Shown one piece after another: positions 35,550-48,279 of a stretch of 64,000 nucleotides of DNA (position 1 is the first letter of the stretch; each line of letters opens with the position of its first letter). Under the pieces are notes generated by a model that made no database searches, was not told the origin of the DNA, and was given only the letters and a program-made list of their open reading frames with translations. The position numbers and the translations under genes were made by a program. Source of the DNA: Streptomyces dengpaensis (GTDB lineage Bacteria; Actinomycetota; Actinomycetes; Streptomycetales; Streptomycetaceae); contig NZ_CP026652.1 in the NCBI RefSeq assembly GCF_002946835.1, positions 868,001 to 932,000 on the forward strand, in the 5' to 3' direction.

Positions 35550-37475
35550 CTATGCCACCGCTTCCTCGGCTGCCATCGCATCCTCGGACACCGCGATCTC
35601 CGGCGCGCCGTCCCGGCCGTTCGTGAACTGCGTCCGGTACAGCTCCGCGTACCGCCCCTCGGCGACGAGCAGTTCGTCGTGCGTCCCGCGTTCCACGATC
35701 CGCCCTGCCTCGACGACGAGGATCACGTCCGCGGCCCGCACGGTCGACAGCCGGTGCGCGATCACCACGGCGGTCCTGCCGTCCAGCGCCTCGGTGAGCG
35801 CCTCCTGGACGGCCGCCTCCGAGGTGTTGTCGAGGTGGGCGGTGGCCTCGTCGAGAATGACGACGCGCTGGCGGGCGAGCAGCAGCCGGGCGATGGTCAT
35901 GCGCTGGCGCTCGCCGCCGGAGAGCCGGTAGCCGCGCTCGCCGACCACGGTGTCGAGGCCGTCGGGCAGGGAGCGTACGAGGTCTTCGAGACGGGCGCGG
36001 CGCAGGACGTCCCACAGCTCGTCCTCGGTCGCGGACGGGCGGGCGAGCAGCAGGTTCGCCCGTACCGAGTCGTGGAACAGGTGCCCGTCCTGGGTGACCA
36101 TGCCCAGGGTCGCGCGCAGCGACTCGGCGCTCAGGTCGCGGACGTCGACGCCGCCGATGCGGACGGCGCCCTCGTCGGTGTCGTACAGCCGCGGCAGCAG
36201 TTGCGCGATGGTCGACTTGCCGGCGCCGGAGGAGCCGACGAGCGCGACGGTCTGGCCGGGTTCGGCGCGGAAGGAGACGCCGTGCAGGACGTCGGAGCCG
36301 CCGCGCGTGTCCAGGGCGGCGACCTCCTCCAGCGAGGCGAGGGAGACCTTGTCGGCGGAGGGGTAGGCGAAGCGGACGGCGTCGAATTCCACGGACGCCG
36401 GTCCCTCGGGCACCTTCCGTGCTTCCGGCTTGTCCTCGATGAGGGGCTTCAGGTCGAGCACCTCGAAGACGCGCTCGAAGCTGACCAGGGCGCTCATGAC
36501 CTCGACGCGCGCCCCGGCGAGCGAGGTGAGCGGCGCGTACAGACGGGTCAGCAGCAGGGCCAGCGCGACGACCGCGCCGGGCTCCAGGGTGCCGCGCAGC
36601 GCGAACCAGCCGCCGAGCCCGTACACGAGGGCGAGGGCCAGCGCCGACACCAGCGTCAGGGCGGTGATGAACGCGGACTGCGCCATCGCCGTACGCACCC
36701 CGATGTCCCGCACCCGCCGGGCGCGCGCCGCGAACTCGGCGGACTCGTCCTCGGGCCGCCCGAAGAGCTTGACGAGGGTGGCGCCGGGCGCGGAGAACCG
36801 CTCGGTCATCCGGGTGCCCATGGCGGCGTTGAGGTTCGCGGCCTCCCGCTGGAGTCTGGCCATCCGGCTGCCCATCCGGCGTGCGGGCACCACGAACACC
36901 GGCAGCAGGACCAGTGCGAGCAGGGTGATCTGCCAGGACAGGGTGAGCATGACGGCGAGGGTGAGCACCAGCGTCACAAGGTTGCTGACGACGCCGGAGA
37001 GGGTGTTGCTGAAGGCGCGTTGGGCGCCGATGACGTCGTTGTTGAGACGACTGACGAGCGCTCCCGTACGGGTACGTGTGAAGAACGCGACCGGCATGCG
37101 CTGCACATGATCGAACACAGCCGTCCGCAGATCGAGGATCAGTCCCTCGCCGAGCGTCGACGAAAGCCGACGGCCGACGAGCCCGAGCGCCGCCTCGGCG
37201 AGCGCTATGACGGCGATGAGCACGGCAAGGCGGATGACGGTGCCCTCGTCGCCGCCGGACACGATGGCGTCCACGACGCTCCCCGCGAGCACCGGCGTCG
37301 CGACAGCGAGCAGCGCGGTCACCACGCTGAGCACGACGAACTGGGCGATACGGCGGCGGTGCGGGCGGGCGAAGGCGGCGATGCGGCGCAGCGTCGCGCG
37401 GGCGAAGGGTCGGCGCTCCTGCTGCGCGTTCATGACGCTGTGCAGCTGGGTCCAGGCTGTGGTCTCCATGCTCAT
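35550..37475 (-). CDS. ABC exporter, fused permease-ATPase
   Basis: A 641-residue half-transporter of the MsbA/lipid-drug exporter type. Six membrane helices occupy about residues 35-330. The nucleotide-binding domain has Walker [12 protein letters not shown], the signature LSGGERQRM, Walker B VVILDEATAHLD and the switch His in VVIAHRLSTV. It should act as a homodimer. The ATG at 37475 is followed upstream by a MerR/SoxR-like palindrome, so it may be inducible by toxic or redox compounds. Confidence 0.93.
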   Translation of the reverse strand: MSMETTAWTQLHSVMNAQQERRPFARATLRRIAAFARPHRRRIAQFVVLSVVTALLAVATPVLAGSVVDAIVSGGDEGTVIRLAVLIAVIALAEAALGLVGRRLSSTLGEGLILDLRTAVFDHVQRMPVAFFTRTRTGALVSRLNNDVIGAQRAFSNTLSGVVSNLVTLVLTLAVMLTLSWQITLLALVLLPVFVVPARRMGSRMARLQREAANLNAAMGTRMTERFSAPGATLVKLFGRPEDESAEFAARARRVRDIGVRTAMAQSAFITALTLVSALALALVYGLGGWFALRGTLEPGAVVALALLLTRLYAPLTSLAGARVEVMSALVSFERVFEVLDLKPLIEDKPEARKVPEGPASVEFDAVRFAYPSADKVSLASLEEVAALDTRGGSDVLHGVSFRAEPGQTVALVGSSGAGKSTIAQLLPRLYDTDEGAVRIGGVDVRDLSAESLRATLGMVTQDGHLFHDSVRANLLLARPSATEDELWDVLRRARLEDLVRSLPDGLDTVVGERGYRLSGGERQRMTIARLLLARQRVVILDEATAHLDNTSEAAVQEALTEALDGRTAVVIAHRLSTVRAADVILVVEAGRIVERGTHDELLVAEGRYAELYRTQFTNGRDGAPEIAVSEDAMAAEEAVA

Positions 37476-37490
37476 GAGACAGACGGTATG

Positions 37491-37510
37491 ACCTCAAGCA
37501 ATATCGAGGT
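37491..37510. promoter_or_regulatory. SoxR/MerR-like palindrome upstream of the ABC exporter
   Basis: ACCTCAAGCAATATCGAGGT (20 nt) has arms ACCTC and GAGGT and the inner CCTCAAG of the classic SoxR box. It begins 16 nt before the ABC start codon, in the divergent gap with the flippase-like gene. MarR-family sites can look similar. No regulator gene is adjacent. Confidence 0.5.
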
Positions 37511-37547
37511 CAACACTCGCGTGAACGGCACCCCCTGGAAGGACCCG

Positions 37548-38657
37548 ATGACGGGCCCGGCGCGTCAGCCGCCGTCCCCGTCCCCGTCCCCGGCGTGCCC
37601 AGCGCGTCAGCCGCCGTCCCCGCCTCCGGCGTGTCAGCCGCCGTCCCCGTCCCGGCAACCTCACGTTGACCTGGTGTGGAAAGCCTCTCCCGATGTGATG
37701 GTCGCTCGATTCCCCCAACGGTTTGCCGGACGCCTCCCCGTTCGGCAGATCCTCTGTCTGCTCCCGCTCGCACTGGTGCTGGTGGTCGCCGGGCGCCACT
37801 GGTCCGTACTCGCCGAGGGGTTCGGGCATCTGGCGACGGCGCACTGGCCGTGGCTGCTGGCCGCCGGCGCCGCGACTTGCCTGACCTGGGTCGCCGCGGC
37901 GGTCACGCGGCAGGGAGCACTCGTCGAGCGGCTGCCCGCGCTCCGGTTGCTCGTCACGCAGTTCGCCGCGGGCGCGGCCAACCACCTCCTGCCCACCGGC
38001 CTGGGCGCCAGCGCGGTCAATCTGCGCTTCATGGCGGTGTGCGGCGTCCCGCTGGCCCGCTCGTCGGCGGCGGTCGCGCTGTACCTCCTCGCGGAGTCGG
38101 TCGCGCGCGTGGGCCTGCTGCTCACCCTGCTGATCGTCTTCCCGAACGCGCTGCGGATCGGCACGCTCATTCCGCAGGGCGCCGTCGGGCCCTTGCTGCT
38201 GACGCTCGCTGCACTGGCGTGCGTCGCGCTGAGCTCCCTCGTACTCGTACGGAAGCTGCGCGCAGCGGTGCTCTCCTTCCTGCGCACCGCGCTCGGCGAG
38301 GCCCGCTCCGTGCACACGCGGCCTTCCCGCGCGCTCGCTCTGTGGGGCGGTTCGCTCGCCTTCCCGACCCTGCAGGCGGCCGGACTGGTCGCCGTGGGGC
38401 TGGCGCTGGACCTGCCGGTGCCGCCGGCGCACATGGTGGTCGCGTATCTCGCGGCCACGGTCGCCGTGGCCCTGGTCCCCACGCCTGGCGGCCTCGGCTC
38501 CGTGGAGGCCGCGCTCATCGTGACGCTCGTCGCGGCGGGCGGTCCGGTGGCCTTGGTGACGGCGGTGGTGCTGGCGTACCGGATCATCACGGTGTGGCTG
38601 CCGTTGCTCCCGGGGGCGCTGACGCTCGGGGCGCTGGTCCGCTGGAAGGTGATCTGA
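37548..38657 (+). CDS. Flippase-like integral membrane protein (UPF0104/LPG synthase TM family)
   Basis: A 369-residue protein with about eight hydrophobic helices, family signs being FAAGAANHLLPTGLGASAVN and PTPGGLGSVEAAL. Relatives are the flippase domains of lysyl-phosphatidylglycerol synthases and putative lipid transporters. The start is uncertain; ATG at 37548 has GGAAGGA 5-6 nt upstream and is preferred over ATG at 37488, which lies next to the ABC operator and has no site. The first 40 codons are Pro/Ser-rich and made of a repeated GCGTCAGCCGCCGTCCCCG-type DNA unit (37562-37656). Confidence 0.8.
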   Translation: MTGPARQPPSPSPSPACPARQPPSPPPACQPPSPSRQPHVDLVWKASPDVMVARFPQRFAGRLPVRQILCLLPLALVLVVAGRHWSVLAEGFGHLATAHWPWLLAAGAATCLTWVAAAVTRQGALVERLPALRLLVTQFAAGAANHLLPTGLGASAVNLRFMAVCGVPLARSSAAVALYLLAESVARVGLLLTLLIVFPNALRIGTLIPQGAVGPLLLTLAALACVALSSLVLVRKLRAAVLSFLRTALGEARSVHTRPSRALALWGGSLAFPTLQAAGLVAVGLALDLPVPPAHMVVAYLAATVAVALVPTPGGLGSVEAALIVTLVAAGGPVALVTAVVLAYRIITVWLPLLPGALTLGALVRWKVI

Positions 38658-38783
38658 GCCGAACCCCCGGGCCCCTTCCCGGCGTGGGCCGTGCATTCCA
38701 CCGGCAGTCGTGATACCGAGGGGTAACTTCGGCGCGCGGTGAGCACGCCGGTCGGGAGAAGGTCGGGAGAAGGGGACAGCACC

Positions 38784-39548
38784 ATGCCGGTCCGTATCGA
38801 ACGTGAGGGTTACGTCACCACGGTCGTCCTCTCGCGCCCCGAGGCCCGCAACGCGGTGGACGGACCGACCGCCGCCGAACTCGCCGACGCCTTCCGGGAG
38901 TTCGAGACCGATGAAGGGGCCAGGGTCGCGGTGCTGTGGGGCGAGGGCGGCACGTTCTGCGCGGGCGCGGACCTGAAGGCGATCGGCACCGAACGCGGCA
39001 ACCAGGTCACCGAGGACGGCGACGGGCCGATGGGCCCCACCCGGATGCTGCTGTCCAAGCCGGTGATCGCGGCGGTCGCGGGACACGCCGTGGCCGGGGG
39101 CCTGGAGCTGGCGCTCTGGTGCGATCTGCGGGTCGCCGAGGAGGACGCCGTCTTCGGCGTCTTCTGCCGCCGCTGGGGCGTGCCGCTGATCGACGGCGGC
39201 ACCGTACGGCTCCCCCGCCTCATCGGCACCAGCCGTGCGATGGACATGATCCTCACCGGCCGCCCGGTCACCGCCCCCGAGGCGTACGAGATGGGCCTCG
39301 CCAACCGCCTCGTCCCGACCGGCCGCGCCCGCGCGGAGGCGGAGCAACTCGCCGCCGCCATCGCCGACTTCCCGCAGTCCTGCCTCCGCAGCGACCGTGC
39401 CTCCGTCCTCGACCAGGAGGGCCTGGTCGAGCAGACGGCGATGCGCACCGAACTCCGTTACGGCATGGGCGTGTTGGCGGAGAGCCTGGAAGGTGCCGCC
39501 CGCTTCGCGTCGGGAGCCGGGAGGCACGGTTCGTTCAGCGGACTGTGA
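38784..39548 (+). CDS. Enoyl-CoA hydratase/isomerase-family protein
   Basis: A 254-residue crotonase-fold enzyme. The CoA/oxyanion segments are EGGTFCAGADLKAIG and GHAVAGGLELALWCDLRVAE; the second Glu expected in true hydratases is not obvious (RWGVPLIDGGTVRLPRLIG). It may therefore be an isomerase or another crotonase. The ATG at 38784 has an AAGGGG-like site at long spacing. It is a stand-alone gene of the core region. Confidence 0.87.
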   Translation: MPVRIEREGYVTTVVLSRPEARNAVDGPTAAELADAFREFETDEGARVAVLWGEGGTFCAGADLKAIGTERGNQVTEDGDGPMGPTRMLLSKPVIAAVAGHAVAGGLELALWCDLRVAEEDAVFGVFCRRWGVPLIDGGTVRLPRLIGTSRAMDMILTGRPVTAPEAYEMGLANRLVPTGRARAEAEQLAAAIADFPQSCLRSDRASVLDQEGLVEQTAMRTELRYGMGVLAESLEGAARFASGAGRHGSFSGL

Positions 39549-39967
39549 CGCGGTCCGGTCCCCCGGCGGGATCGACCGCGCCCATCCACGGGGGTGACGC
39601 GACACATCCAGGCCATCTCGGGCGCGGCAACACAGGGGTAAGCCGCTTGCCTCAACTCTTCGGCGTACGGGGCAAGTTCGACGTATACGCTCTTCGTCCG
39701 ACGGTCCTGCCGCACAAGCGCGCCCATGACTGGTTCGCCCGTCGACAGGTTCCGGGCGAGGAAGGTCTCCCCTGCCGCCGTCAATGGCCTTTCCGCGCAG
39801 GCCTGGTGACGGGCACGCAGCCCAATGCGGCAGGATGAGCGGTCGCCCCGGATTCGCGAACACCAGTCCGGGCGTGATCGTGCATTCCCGAATTCGAGCA
39901 GGTGGCAAGTGACGACACAGCACATCCGGCCCACGGGCCTTCTCCGCGGTCACCAGGGAGGTCATCG
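39549..39967. other. Intergenic region between the crotonase and MscS genes
   Basis: About 420 nt with no recognisable gene, hairpin or repeat. The promoter of the MscS gene should be in the right half; none can be defined by eye. Confidence 0.3.
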
Positions 39968-41053
39968 ATGACGCGCTCACTCACCCTGGACGACTGGATG
40001 ATCGCCGGAATCGCCGTCGCCGCGGGTCTTCTGGCGGCGTTCCTGCTGCGCATACTGCTGCGCTGGCTGGGCAAGCACGCGGACCGCACCCGCTGGAGCG
40101 GCGACGAGGTCATCGTGGCCGCCCTGCGGACCGTGGGCCCGTGGGCGGCGATCGTGGGCGGCGCGGCCACCGCGGGGGCGGCGCTGCCCCTCACGAAGAC
40201 GGTCCAGCGCAACGTGAACCAGTCCCTGACCGTGCTGCTCATCCTCGTGGTGACGGTGGCGGCGGCCCGGATGGTCGCCGGTCTGGTGCGCACGGTCACA
40301 CAGTCACGCTCCGGGGTCGCCGGGTCGGCCACGATCTTCGTCAACATCACCCGGGTCGTGGTCCTGGCGATCGGCTGCCTGGTGGTGCTGCAGACGCTGG
40401 GCATTTCCATAGCCCCGCTGCTCACCGCCCTGGGCGTTGGGGGTCTCGCCGTCGCGCTCGCCCTCCAGGACACCCTCGCCAACCTCTTCGCGGGCATCCA
40501 CATCCTCGCCTCGAAGACCGTCCAGCCCGGCGACTACATCAGGCTGAGCAGCGGCGAGGAGGGCTACGTCGTCGACATCAACTGGCGGCAGACCACCATC
40601 CGCAACCTCTCCAACAACCTGGTCATCATCCCCAACGGCCAGCTCGCGGGGACCAACATGACCAACTACAACCGGCCCGAGCAGCAGCTGACCATCCTGG
40701 TTCAGGTGGGCGTCGCCTACGACAGTGACCTGGAGCACGTCGAGCAGGCCACGACCGAGGTGGTCGCGGAGGTGATGAACGACATCACCGGCGCCGTCCC
40801 GGACCACGAGCCCGCCATCCGCTTCCACACGTTCGGCGACTCCCGCATCGGCTTCACCGTGATCCTCGGCGTGGGCGAGTTCAGCGACCAGTACCGGATC
40901 AAGCACGAGTTCATCAAGCTCCTGCACAAGCGCTACCGCCTCGAGGGCATCCGGATTCCGGCGCCCGCGCGGACGGTGGCACTGCAGCCAGGCGGTGCGG
41001 AGCTCCTGGAGTCGGGCATCCCGCACCAGCGCGAGGCCACCACCCAGACGTAG
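39968..41053 (+). CDS. MscS-family mechanosensitive ion channel
   Basis: A 361-residue channel. Three helices precede the pore-lining helix LLTALGVGGLAVALALQDTL, continuing as ANLFAGIHILASKTVQPGDY, the standard MscS core. The beta domain has EGYVVDINWRQTTIRNLSNN, and the C-terminal alpha-beta domain covers residues 235-330. It opens on membrane tension to release solutes after osmotic downshock. The ATG at 39968 has GGGAGG 7 nt upstream. Confidence 0.92.
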   Translation: MTRSLTLDDWMIAGIAVAAGLLAAFLLRILLRWLGKHADRTRWSGDEVIVAALRTVGPWAAIVGGAATAGAALPLTKTVQRNVNQSLTVLLILVVTVAAARMVAGLVRTVTQSRSGVAGSATIFVNITRVVVLAIGCLVVLQTLGISIAPLLTALGVGGLAVALALQDTLANLFAGIHILASKTVQPGDYIRLSSGEEGYVVDINWRQTTIRNLSNNLVIIPNGQLAGTNMTNYNRPEQQLTILVQVGVAYDSDLEHVEQATTEVVAEVMNDITGAVPDHEPAIRFHTFGDSRIGFTVILGVGEFSDQYRIKHEFIKLLHKRYRLEGIRIPAPARTVALQPGGAELLESGIPHQREATTQT

Positions 41054-41077
41054 CACCGGACCGTGCGCCGGACGTAG

Positions 41078-43438
<2,361 letters not shown>

Positions 43439-43475
43439 CGCACACACCACCCCGTGGACCCAGGTCCGTGGCTGT

Positions 43476-43508
43476 GCCGCCCCGGCCGGATCTTCCGGCC
43501 GGGGCGGC
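43476..43508 (+). terminator. Terminator of icd
   Basis: A perfect 14-bp stem GCCGCCCCGGCCGG/CCGGCCGGGGCGGC with an ATCTT loop, 38 nt after the icd stop. Confidence 0.85.
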
Positions 43509-43656
43509 CCGCGTTGTGGACCTGGGCCCGCGTTGCGGGGCGCCTACTCCATCCGCGCGCCAGGGAGGTGACAGGGGCTGCCCACCTGGGTGACCGGCGG
43601 TGGCGAGTGGGTGATCAGCGGTGGCGAGCCGTCACCCCCGCTCATAGCTTCGGCCT

Positions 43657-44718
43657 ATGACGAAACGACAGATGGCCTACCTCGCGTGCACCGCCGCCGT
43701 CATGGCAACGGCGCTGGGCGCCGCCCCGTCCGCCGACCACGGGACAGTGCACCGGGTCAGTCCAGGTGAATCCATCCAGCAGGCGGTGAACGCCGCGAAG
43801 CCGGGGGACACGGTCCTCCTCTCCCCCGGTACCTACCGCGAGAGCGTCCGCGTCACGGTGTCGGACCTGACGCTGCGGGGCTCCGGCGCCGGCTCCGCCG
43901 TCATCGTGCCGGGCAAGTCCTCCGCAGGTGACCCGTGCGCCAAGGCCGGCAACGGCATCTGCGTGACCGGCACGGACGCCAGCCCCGTCGCGCGCGTCAC
44001 CGTCCGCTCACTGACCCTCAGAGGCTTCGCCAAGCACGGCCTGTGGGCGTCGAGGACCGACCGGCTGATCGTCAGGGGAGTGACCGCCGAGAAGAACGGC
44101 CAGTGGGGCATCGCCCAGGAGCGGTCCGTCCGCGGGGTCTTCCGCGACAACACCGCCAAGGACAACGCCGACGCCGGCCTGTTCCTCTCCAACACGGTCG
44201 ACACCGAGGAGGGAGCCCGGGACGCCAAGGGGACGGTGGTCAGCCACAACCGTCTCCTCGACAACCGGATCGGTGTCACGGTGCGGCGGCTGCGGAACCT
44301 GACCGTCGATCACAACGAGGCTACCGGGAACTGCTCCGCGGTGTTCGTCGTGGGTGACGAGTCGAAGCCCCGCGCCGGAGCGCTGAGCGTGCACCACAAC
44401 TACATCCACGCCAACAACAAGTACTGCCCGAAGACCCCCCGGCTGCCCGCCCTGCAGGGCTCGGGCATCGTCCTCACCGGTACCGAGGACGCCCTGGTGA
44501 CGCGGAACCGGGTCGAGGACAACGTGGGCTCATCCCCGCTGTCGGGCGGCATCGTGCTGTTCAAGAGCTTCGTGGGTGCCCTCAACGAGCGCAACGAGAT
44601 CCGCGACAACGTGGTCCTGCGCAACGGCTCGGCCGATCTGGCCAACCGGGACGCCGGCAAGGGCAACACCTTCCACCGCAACAGGTGCGAGGTCTCCGAG
44701 CCCGCCGGAATGTGCTGA
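43657..44718 (+). CDS. Secreted right-handed beta-helix protein
   Basis: A 353-residue protein with a signal peptide at residues 1-27 (hydrophobic LACTAAVMATALGAAPSA). The mature part begins VSPGESIQQAVNAAKPGDTV and LSPGTYRESV, the usual entry to a pectate-lyase/NosD-type parallel beta helix, and contains many PbH1 turns such as NTAKDNADAGLFLSN and NYIHANNKYC. No catalytic set is recognised; such proteins bind or cut polysaccharides. It stands alone between icd and the spore-pigment cluster. Confidence 0.85.
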   Translation: MTKRQMAYLACTAAVMATALGAAPSADHGTVHRVSPGESIQQAVNAAKPGDTVLLSPGTYRESVRVTVSDLTLRGSGAGSAVIVPGKSSAGDPCAKAGNGICVTGTDASPVARVTVRSLTLRGFAKHGLWASRTDRLIVRGVTAEKNGQWGIAQERSVRGVFRDNTAKDNADAGLFLSNTVDTEEGARDAKGTVVSHNRLLDNRIGVTVRRLRNLTVDHNEATGNCSAVFVVGDESKPRAGALSVHHNYIHANNKYCPKTPRLPALQGSGIVLTGTEDALVTRNRVEDNVGSSPLSGGIVLFKSFVGALNERNEIRDNVVLRNGSADLANRDAGKGNTFHRNRCEVSEPAGMC

Positions 44719-44803
44719 CCCGTCAGCTCAGCCAGCCGGAGTGAGCTGACCCGTCAGCTCCCCGGCACCCCCACACGGCACCACAGCAGAAGCGAGGCAC
44801 TAG

Positions 44804-45832
44804 ATGACCACCGTTGATCAGGCTCCCCCGCCGCCCATGCGGCTGAGGGAGCTCGTGTTCGGGGCGGCATGCGCCGCCGCCGTACGCGCGGCCGCCCGAC
44901 TGGGTGTGGCCGACGCCCTGGACGACACCCCCATGAACGTGGACGACCTGGCGGCGGCGGTGAAGACCCAGCCGCAGACACTGCGTCGGCTGCTGCGCGC
45001 ACTGTCCTGCCAGGGGGTTTTCACGGAGCTCCCGGACGGCACGTTCGCGCATACGGCGATGTCCCGGCTGCTGCGCGAGGACGATCCGCAGAGCCTGCGG
45101 TACATCGCGCTGTGGTGCACCGAGCCGTGGACGTGGAACGTCTGGCCGAAGCTCGACGAGGCGGTGCGCTCCGGCCGCAACGTCTTCGAGGAGGTGTACG
45201 ACAGGGAGTTCTTCGAGTACCTCAACGAAGAGGCCCCCGAGTCGGCGCACGTGTTCAACCGGGCCATGACGACGTCCAGCGAGCAGTCGGCGCGGGACGT
45301 TGCGAACCTCCTCGACATGCGGGGCGTTTCCTCGGTCGCGGACATCGGTGGCGGTCAGGGCCAGGTCGTGGTCAGTCTGCTGGAGAAGTACCCCACGATG
45401 CACGGCACCCTGCTCGACCTGCCGGGTGTGGTGGAGAACGCCGATCCACGCCTGCGCAAGGGCGGCTCGCTGGCCGACCGGGTGCGGATCGTGGCAGGCG
45501 ACTGCCGCGAGGACATCCCGGTCCAGGCGGACATGTACATCATCAAGAACATCCTGGAGTGGGACGACGAGAGCACCCGCAGGGCGCTGTCGAACGTCCG
45601 CAAGGCGGCGCGGCCCGGTGCCCGCGTCGTCGTCATCGAGAACCTCGTGGACGACACCCCGTCGATGAAGTTCACGACGGCGATGGACCTTCTGCTGCTG
45701 CTCAACGTCGGCGGCGCGAAGCACACCCGCAAGAGCATGGTCGACCGGCTGTCCGACGCGGGTCTGGTCATCGGCGAGGTACGCCCGGTCAACGCGTACC
45801 TCCACGCCTTCGAGTGCACCATCCCCGCCTGA
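44804..45832 (+). CDS. SAM-dependent O-methyltransferase, polyketide-tailoring type
   Basis: A 342-residue methyltransferase of the DnrK/TcmO/AcnMT2 class. A dimerisation and winged-helix N-terminal half (NVDDLAAAVKTQPQTLRRLL) is followed by the SAM motif VADIGGGQGQVVVSLLEKYP and the family stretch NILEWDDESTRRALSNVRKA. It is convergent with the spore-pigment genes across a shared terminator and probably methylates the pigment or a related aromatic polyketide. The S. coelicolor whiE set, as I remember it, lacks this gene. Confidence 0.9.
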   Translation: MTTVDQAPPPPMRLRELVFGAACAAAVRAAARLGVADALDDTPMNVDDLAAAVKTQPQTLRRLLRALSCQGVFTELPDGTFAHTAMSRLLREDDPQSLRYIALWCTEPWTWNVWPKLDEAVRSGRNVFEEVYDREFFEYLNEEAPESAHVFNRAMTTSSEQSARDVANLLDMRGVSSVADIGGGQGQVVVSLLEKYPTMHGTLLDLPGVVENADPRLRKGGSLADRVRIVAGDCREDIPVQADMYIIKNILEWDDESTRRALSNVRKAARPGARVVVIENLVDDTPSMKFTTAMDLLLLLNVGGAKHTRKSMVDRLSDAGLVIGEVRPVNAYLHAFECTIPA

Positions 45833-45840
45833 CCGGGGCA

Positions 45841-45893
45841 CAACCCGAGGCCGCCGGCTCCGCGTCTTTCGCGGGACCGGCGGCCTCGGGTTG
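45841..45893. terminator. Bidirectional terminator between methyltransferase and whiE cyclase
   Basis: A perfect 17-bp stem (45841-45857 with 45877-45893) with a 19-nt loop lies exactly between the convergent genes. Confidence 0.85.
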
Positions 45894-45908
45894 TCTCCGG
45901 GCGCTCGC

Positions 45909-46241
45909 TCAGGAGCGGGCGTCCCGCTCCCAGCGGTAGAAGCACTGCGCCATGGCGTCCTTGGGGCTGCGCCATGTCTGCGGGTCGTACGCGCTGACGT
46001 ACGCCGACAGCTTCTCGCTGATGCCGCGGAACTCGGAGTGCCCGGCCACCTTGGCGATGGCGGGTTCCGGGTCCTGTTCGGATTCGATGAGGTGCAGGTA
46101 CACATCACCGAACTGGAAGAGGCTGCGCCGGTTGACGCCGATCAGATGCGGGAGTTCGCCGCTGTCGGAGGCGGCGAAGATGTCGGCGATCGCCGGCGCC
46201 GAATTCGGCGCCATGCGTGCCACGATCAGGGCGTTGTGCAT
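45909..46241 (-). CDS. TcmI-family polyketide cyclase (whiE ORFVII-like)
   Basis: A 110-residue ferredoxin-like-fold cyclase, the normal size of the family: start MHNALIVARMAPNSAPAIAD, FQFGDVYLHLIES in the middle and MAQCFYRWE at the end. It closes later rings of the aromatic polyketide. It is the last gene of the minus-strand spore-pigment operon. Confidence 0.9.
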   Translation of the reverse strand: MHNALIVARMAPNSAPAIADIFAASDSGELPHLIGVNRRSLFQFGDVYLHLIESEQDPEPAIAKVAGHSEFRGISEKLSAYVSAYDPQTWRSPKDAMAQCFYRWERDARS

Positions 46242-46269
46242 CGGGGTCGTGTCCTTCCTTCGCCGGCGG

Positions 46270-47008
<739 letters not shown>

Positions 47009-47034
47009 GAGTGTGTTCTCCTTCCCGCCCGGTC

Positions 47035-48279
47035 CTACCGGGCGGAGTCGCCGCCGCGGCGCACGACCAGCGCCGCGTTGGAGCCCATGAGTCCCCTGCT
47101 GAGGACCAGGGCCGTGTGCAGCTCGGCGGGGCGAGCGTGGGACATCACCAGGTCGAGGTCGTGGCAGATGTCGAACACGTTGGGGGTTGGGGGTATCTGG
47201 CCGTGTTCCATGGCGAGCACGGCGGCCGCGGTGTCCAGCACGGGGGCCGCGCAGTAGCTCCGCCCGCTGCCGGTCTTGGGTGCGGTGACGGGTACGCGCG
47301 TGCCGTGCGCCCCCAGGACATCGGCGATGGCCAGCGCTTCGGCGCGGTCCGCCTCCGGTACGCCCAGGGCGTCGGCGAACACGACGTCGATCTCCTCCGG
47401 GGCGCACCCCGCCTCGTCGAGGGCGCCCCGGATCGCGTGGGCGAGCCCCTCTCTGGTCCGCTTCCAGCGGGAGGCCCCGGTGAACGTCGCGGCATGCCCG
47501 GCCACGGTGGCCCGGACGGCCGCTCCGCGCTCGCGGGCCCGGGCCTCGTCCTCGACGACGAGCATGGCGCCGCCCTCCGCGGGCGCGAACCCGCGGGCCC
47601 CCTCGGTGAAGGGGCGGTAGGCGCGTTCGGGGTCCTCGCTGGTGCTGAGCTCGGGGTAGCCGAGCTGGCAGACCATCGAGTACGGGGCGAGGGGCGCCTC
47701 CGCGGCTCCGACGACCACCGCGCCGGTTCCGCGCCGTACCACCCGGGCCGCGTGCGCGATGGAGTCCAGGCCACCCGCCTCGTCGCTCGCGACCACTCCA
47801 CAGGGCCCCTTGAAGCCGCTCCGGATGGAGATCTGGCCGGTGCTGGCGGCGTAGAACCAGGCGATGGACTGGTACGGGCCGACGAACCGCGATCCCTGTC
47901 CCCAGAGCTTCTGGAGTTCCCGCTGTCCGAACTCACCGCCACCGGATCCGGCGGCGGTCACCACGCCTATGGAGTACGGGTCCTCGGGGTCACGGCTGAG
48001 GCCCGCGTCGTCGAGGGCGAGGGCCGCCGCGGCCATGGCGAAGTGGCTGAACCGGTCGGTCTGGACGAGGAAGCGCTCCTCGATGATGGCCGCGGCGTCG
48101 AAGGACCGGACCTCACCCGCGACACTGAGCGGCAGGTGCCCGCATCCCTCGCGGCTGATCCGGTCCAGGACGCAGAGGCCTTCCCTGATGGACTTCCAGT
48201 ACGTGTCGGCTCGCAGTCCGTTGGGCGCGACCACACCGATCCCGGTGATGGCCGTGCCCGTGGGGCGTCGATTGGTCAT
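47035..48279 (-). CDS. Chain length factor, KS-beta (whiE ORFIV-like)
   Basis: A 414-residue KS-beta subunit that pairs with KS-alpha and sets chain length. It has the thiolase-fold landmarks [16 protein letters not shown] and [13 protein letters not shown]. The catalytic Cys of ketosynthases is absent. At the equivalent place, [13 protein letters not shown], there is Glu where most chain length factors have Gln. The ATG overlaps the KS-alpha stop (ATGA). Confidence 0.94.
   Translation of the reverse strand: MTNRRPTGTAITGIGVVAPNGLRADTYWKSIREGLCVLDRISREGCGHLPLSVAGEVRSFDAAAIIEERFLVQTDRFSHFAMAAAALALDDAGLSRDPEDPYSIGVVTAAGSGGGEFGQRELQKLWGQGSRFVGPYQSIAWFYAASTGQISIRSGFKGPCGVVASDEAGGLDSIAHAARVVRRGTGAVVVGAAEAPLAPYSMVCQLGYPELSTSEDPERAYRPFTEGARGFAPAEGGAMLVVEDEARARERGAAVRATVAGHAATFTGASRWKRTREGLAHAIRGALDEAGCAPEEIDVVFADALGVPEADRAEALAIADVLGAHGTRVPVTAPKTGSGRSYCAAPVLDTAAAVLAMEHGQIPPTPNVFDICHDLDLVMSHARPAELHTALVLSRGLMGSNAALVVRRGGDSAR

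Noticed and set aside
35400..37547. Possibility that the flippase-like protein begins far upstream in one long open frame
   Set aside because: This stretch lies opposite the ABC exporter and only its first 35 codons look real, as part of an integrase fragment. A normal start with a ribosome-binding site exists at 37548.
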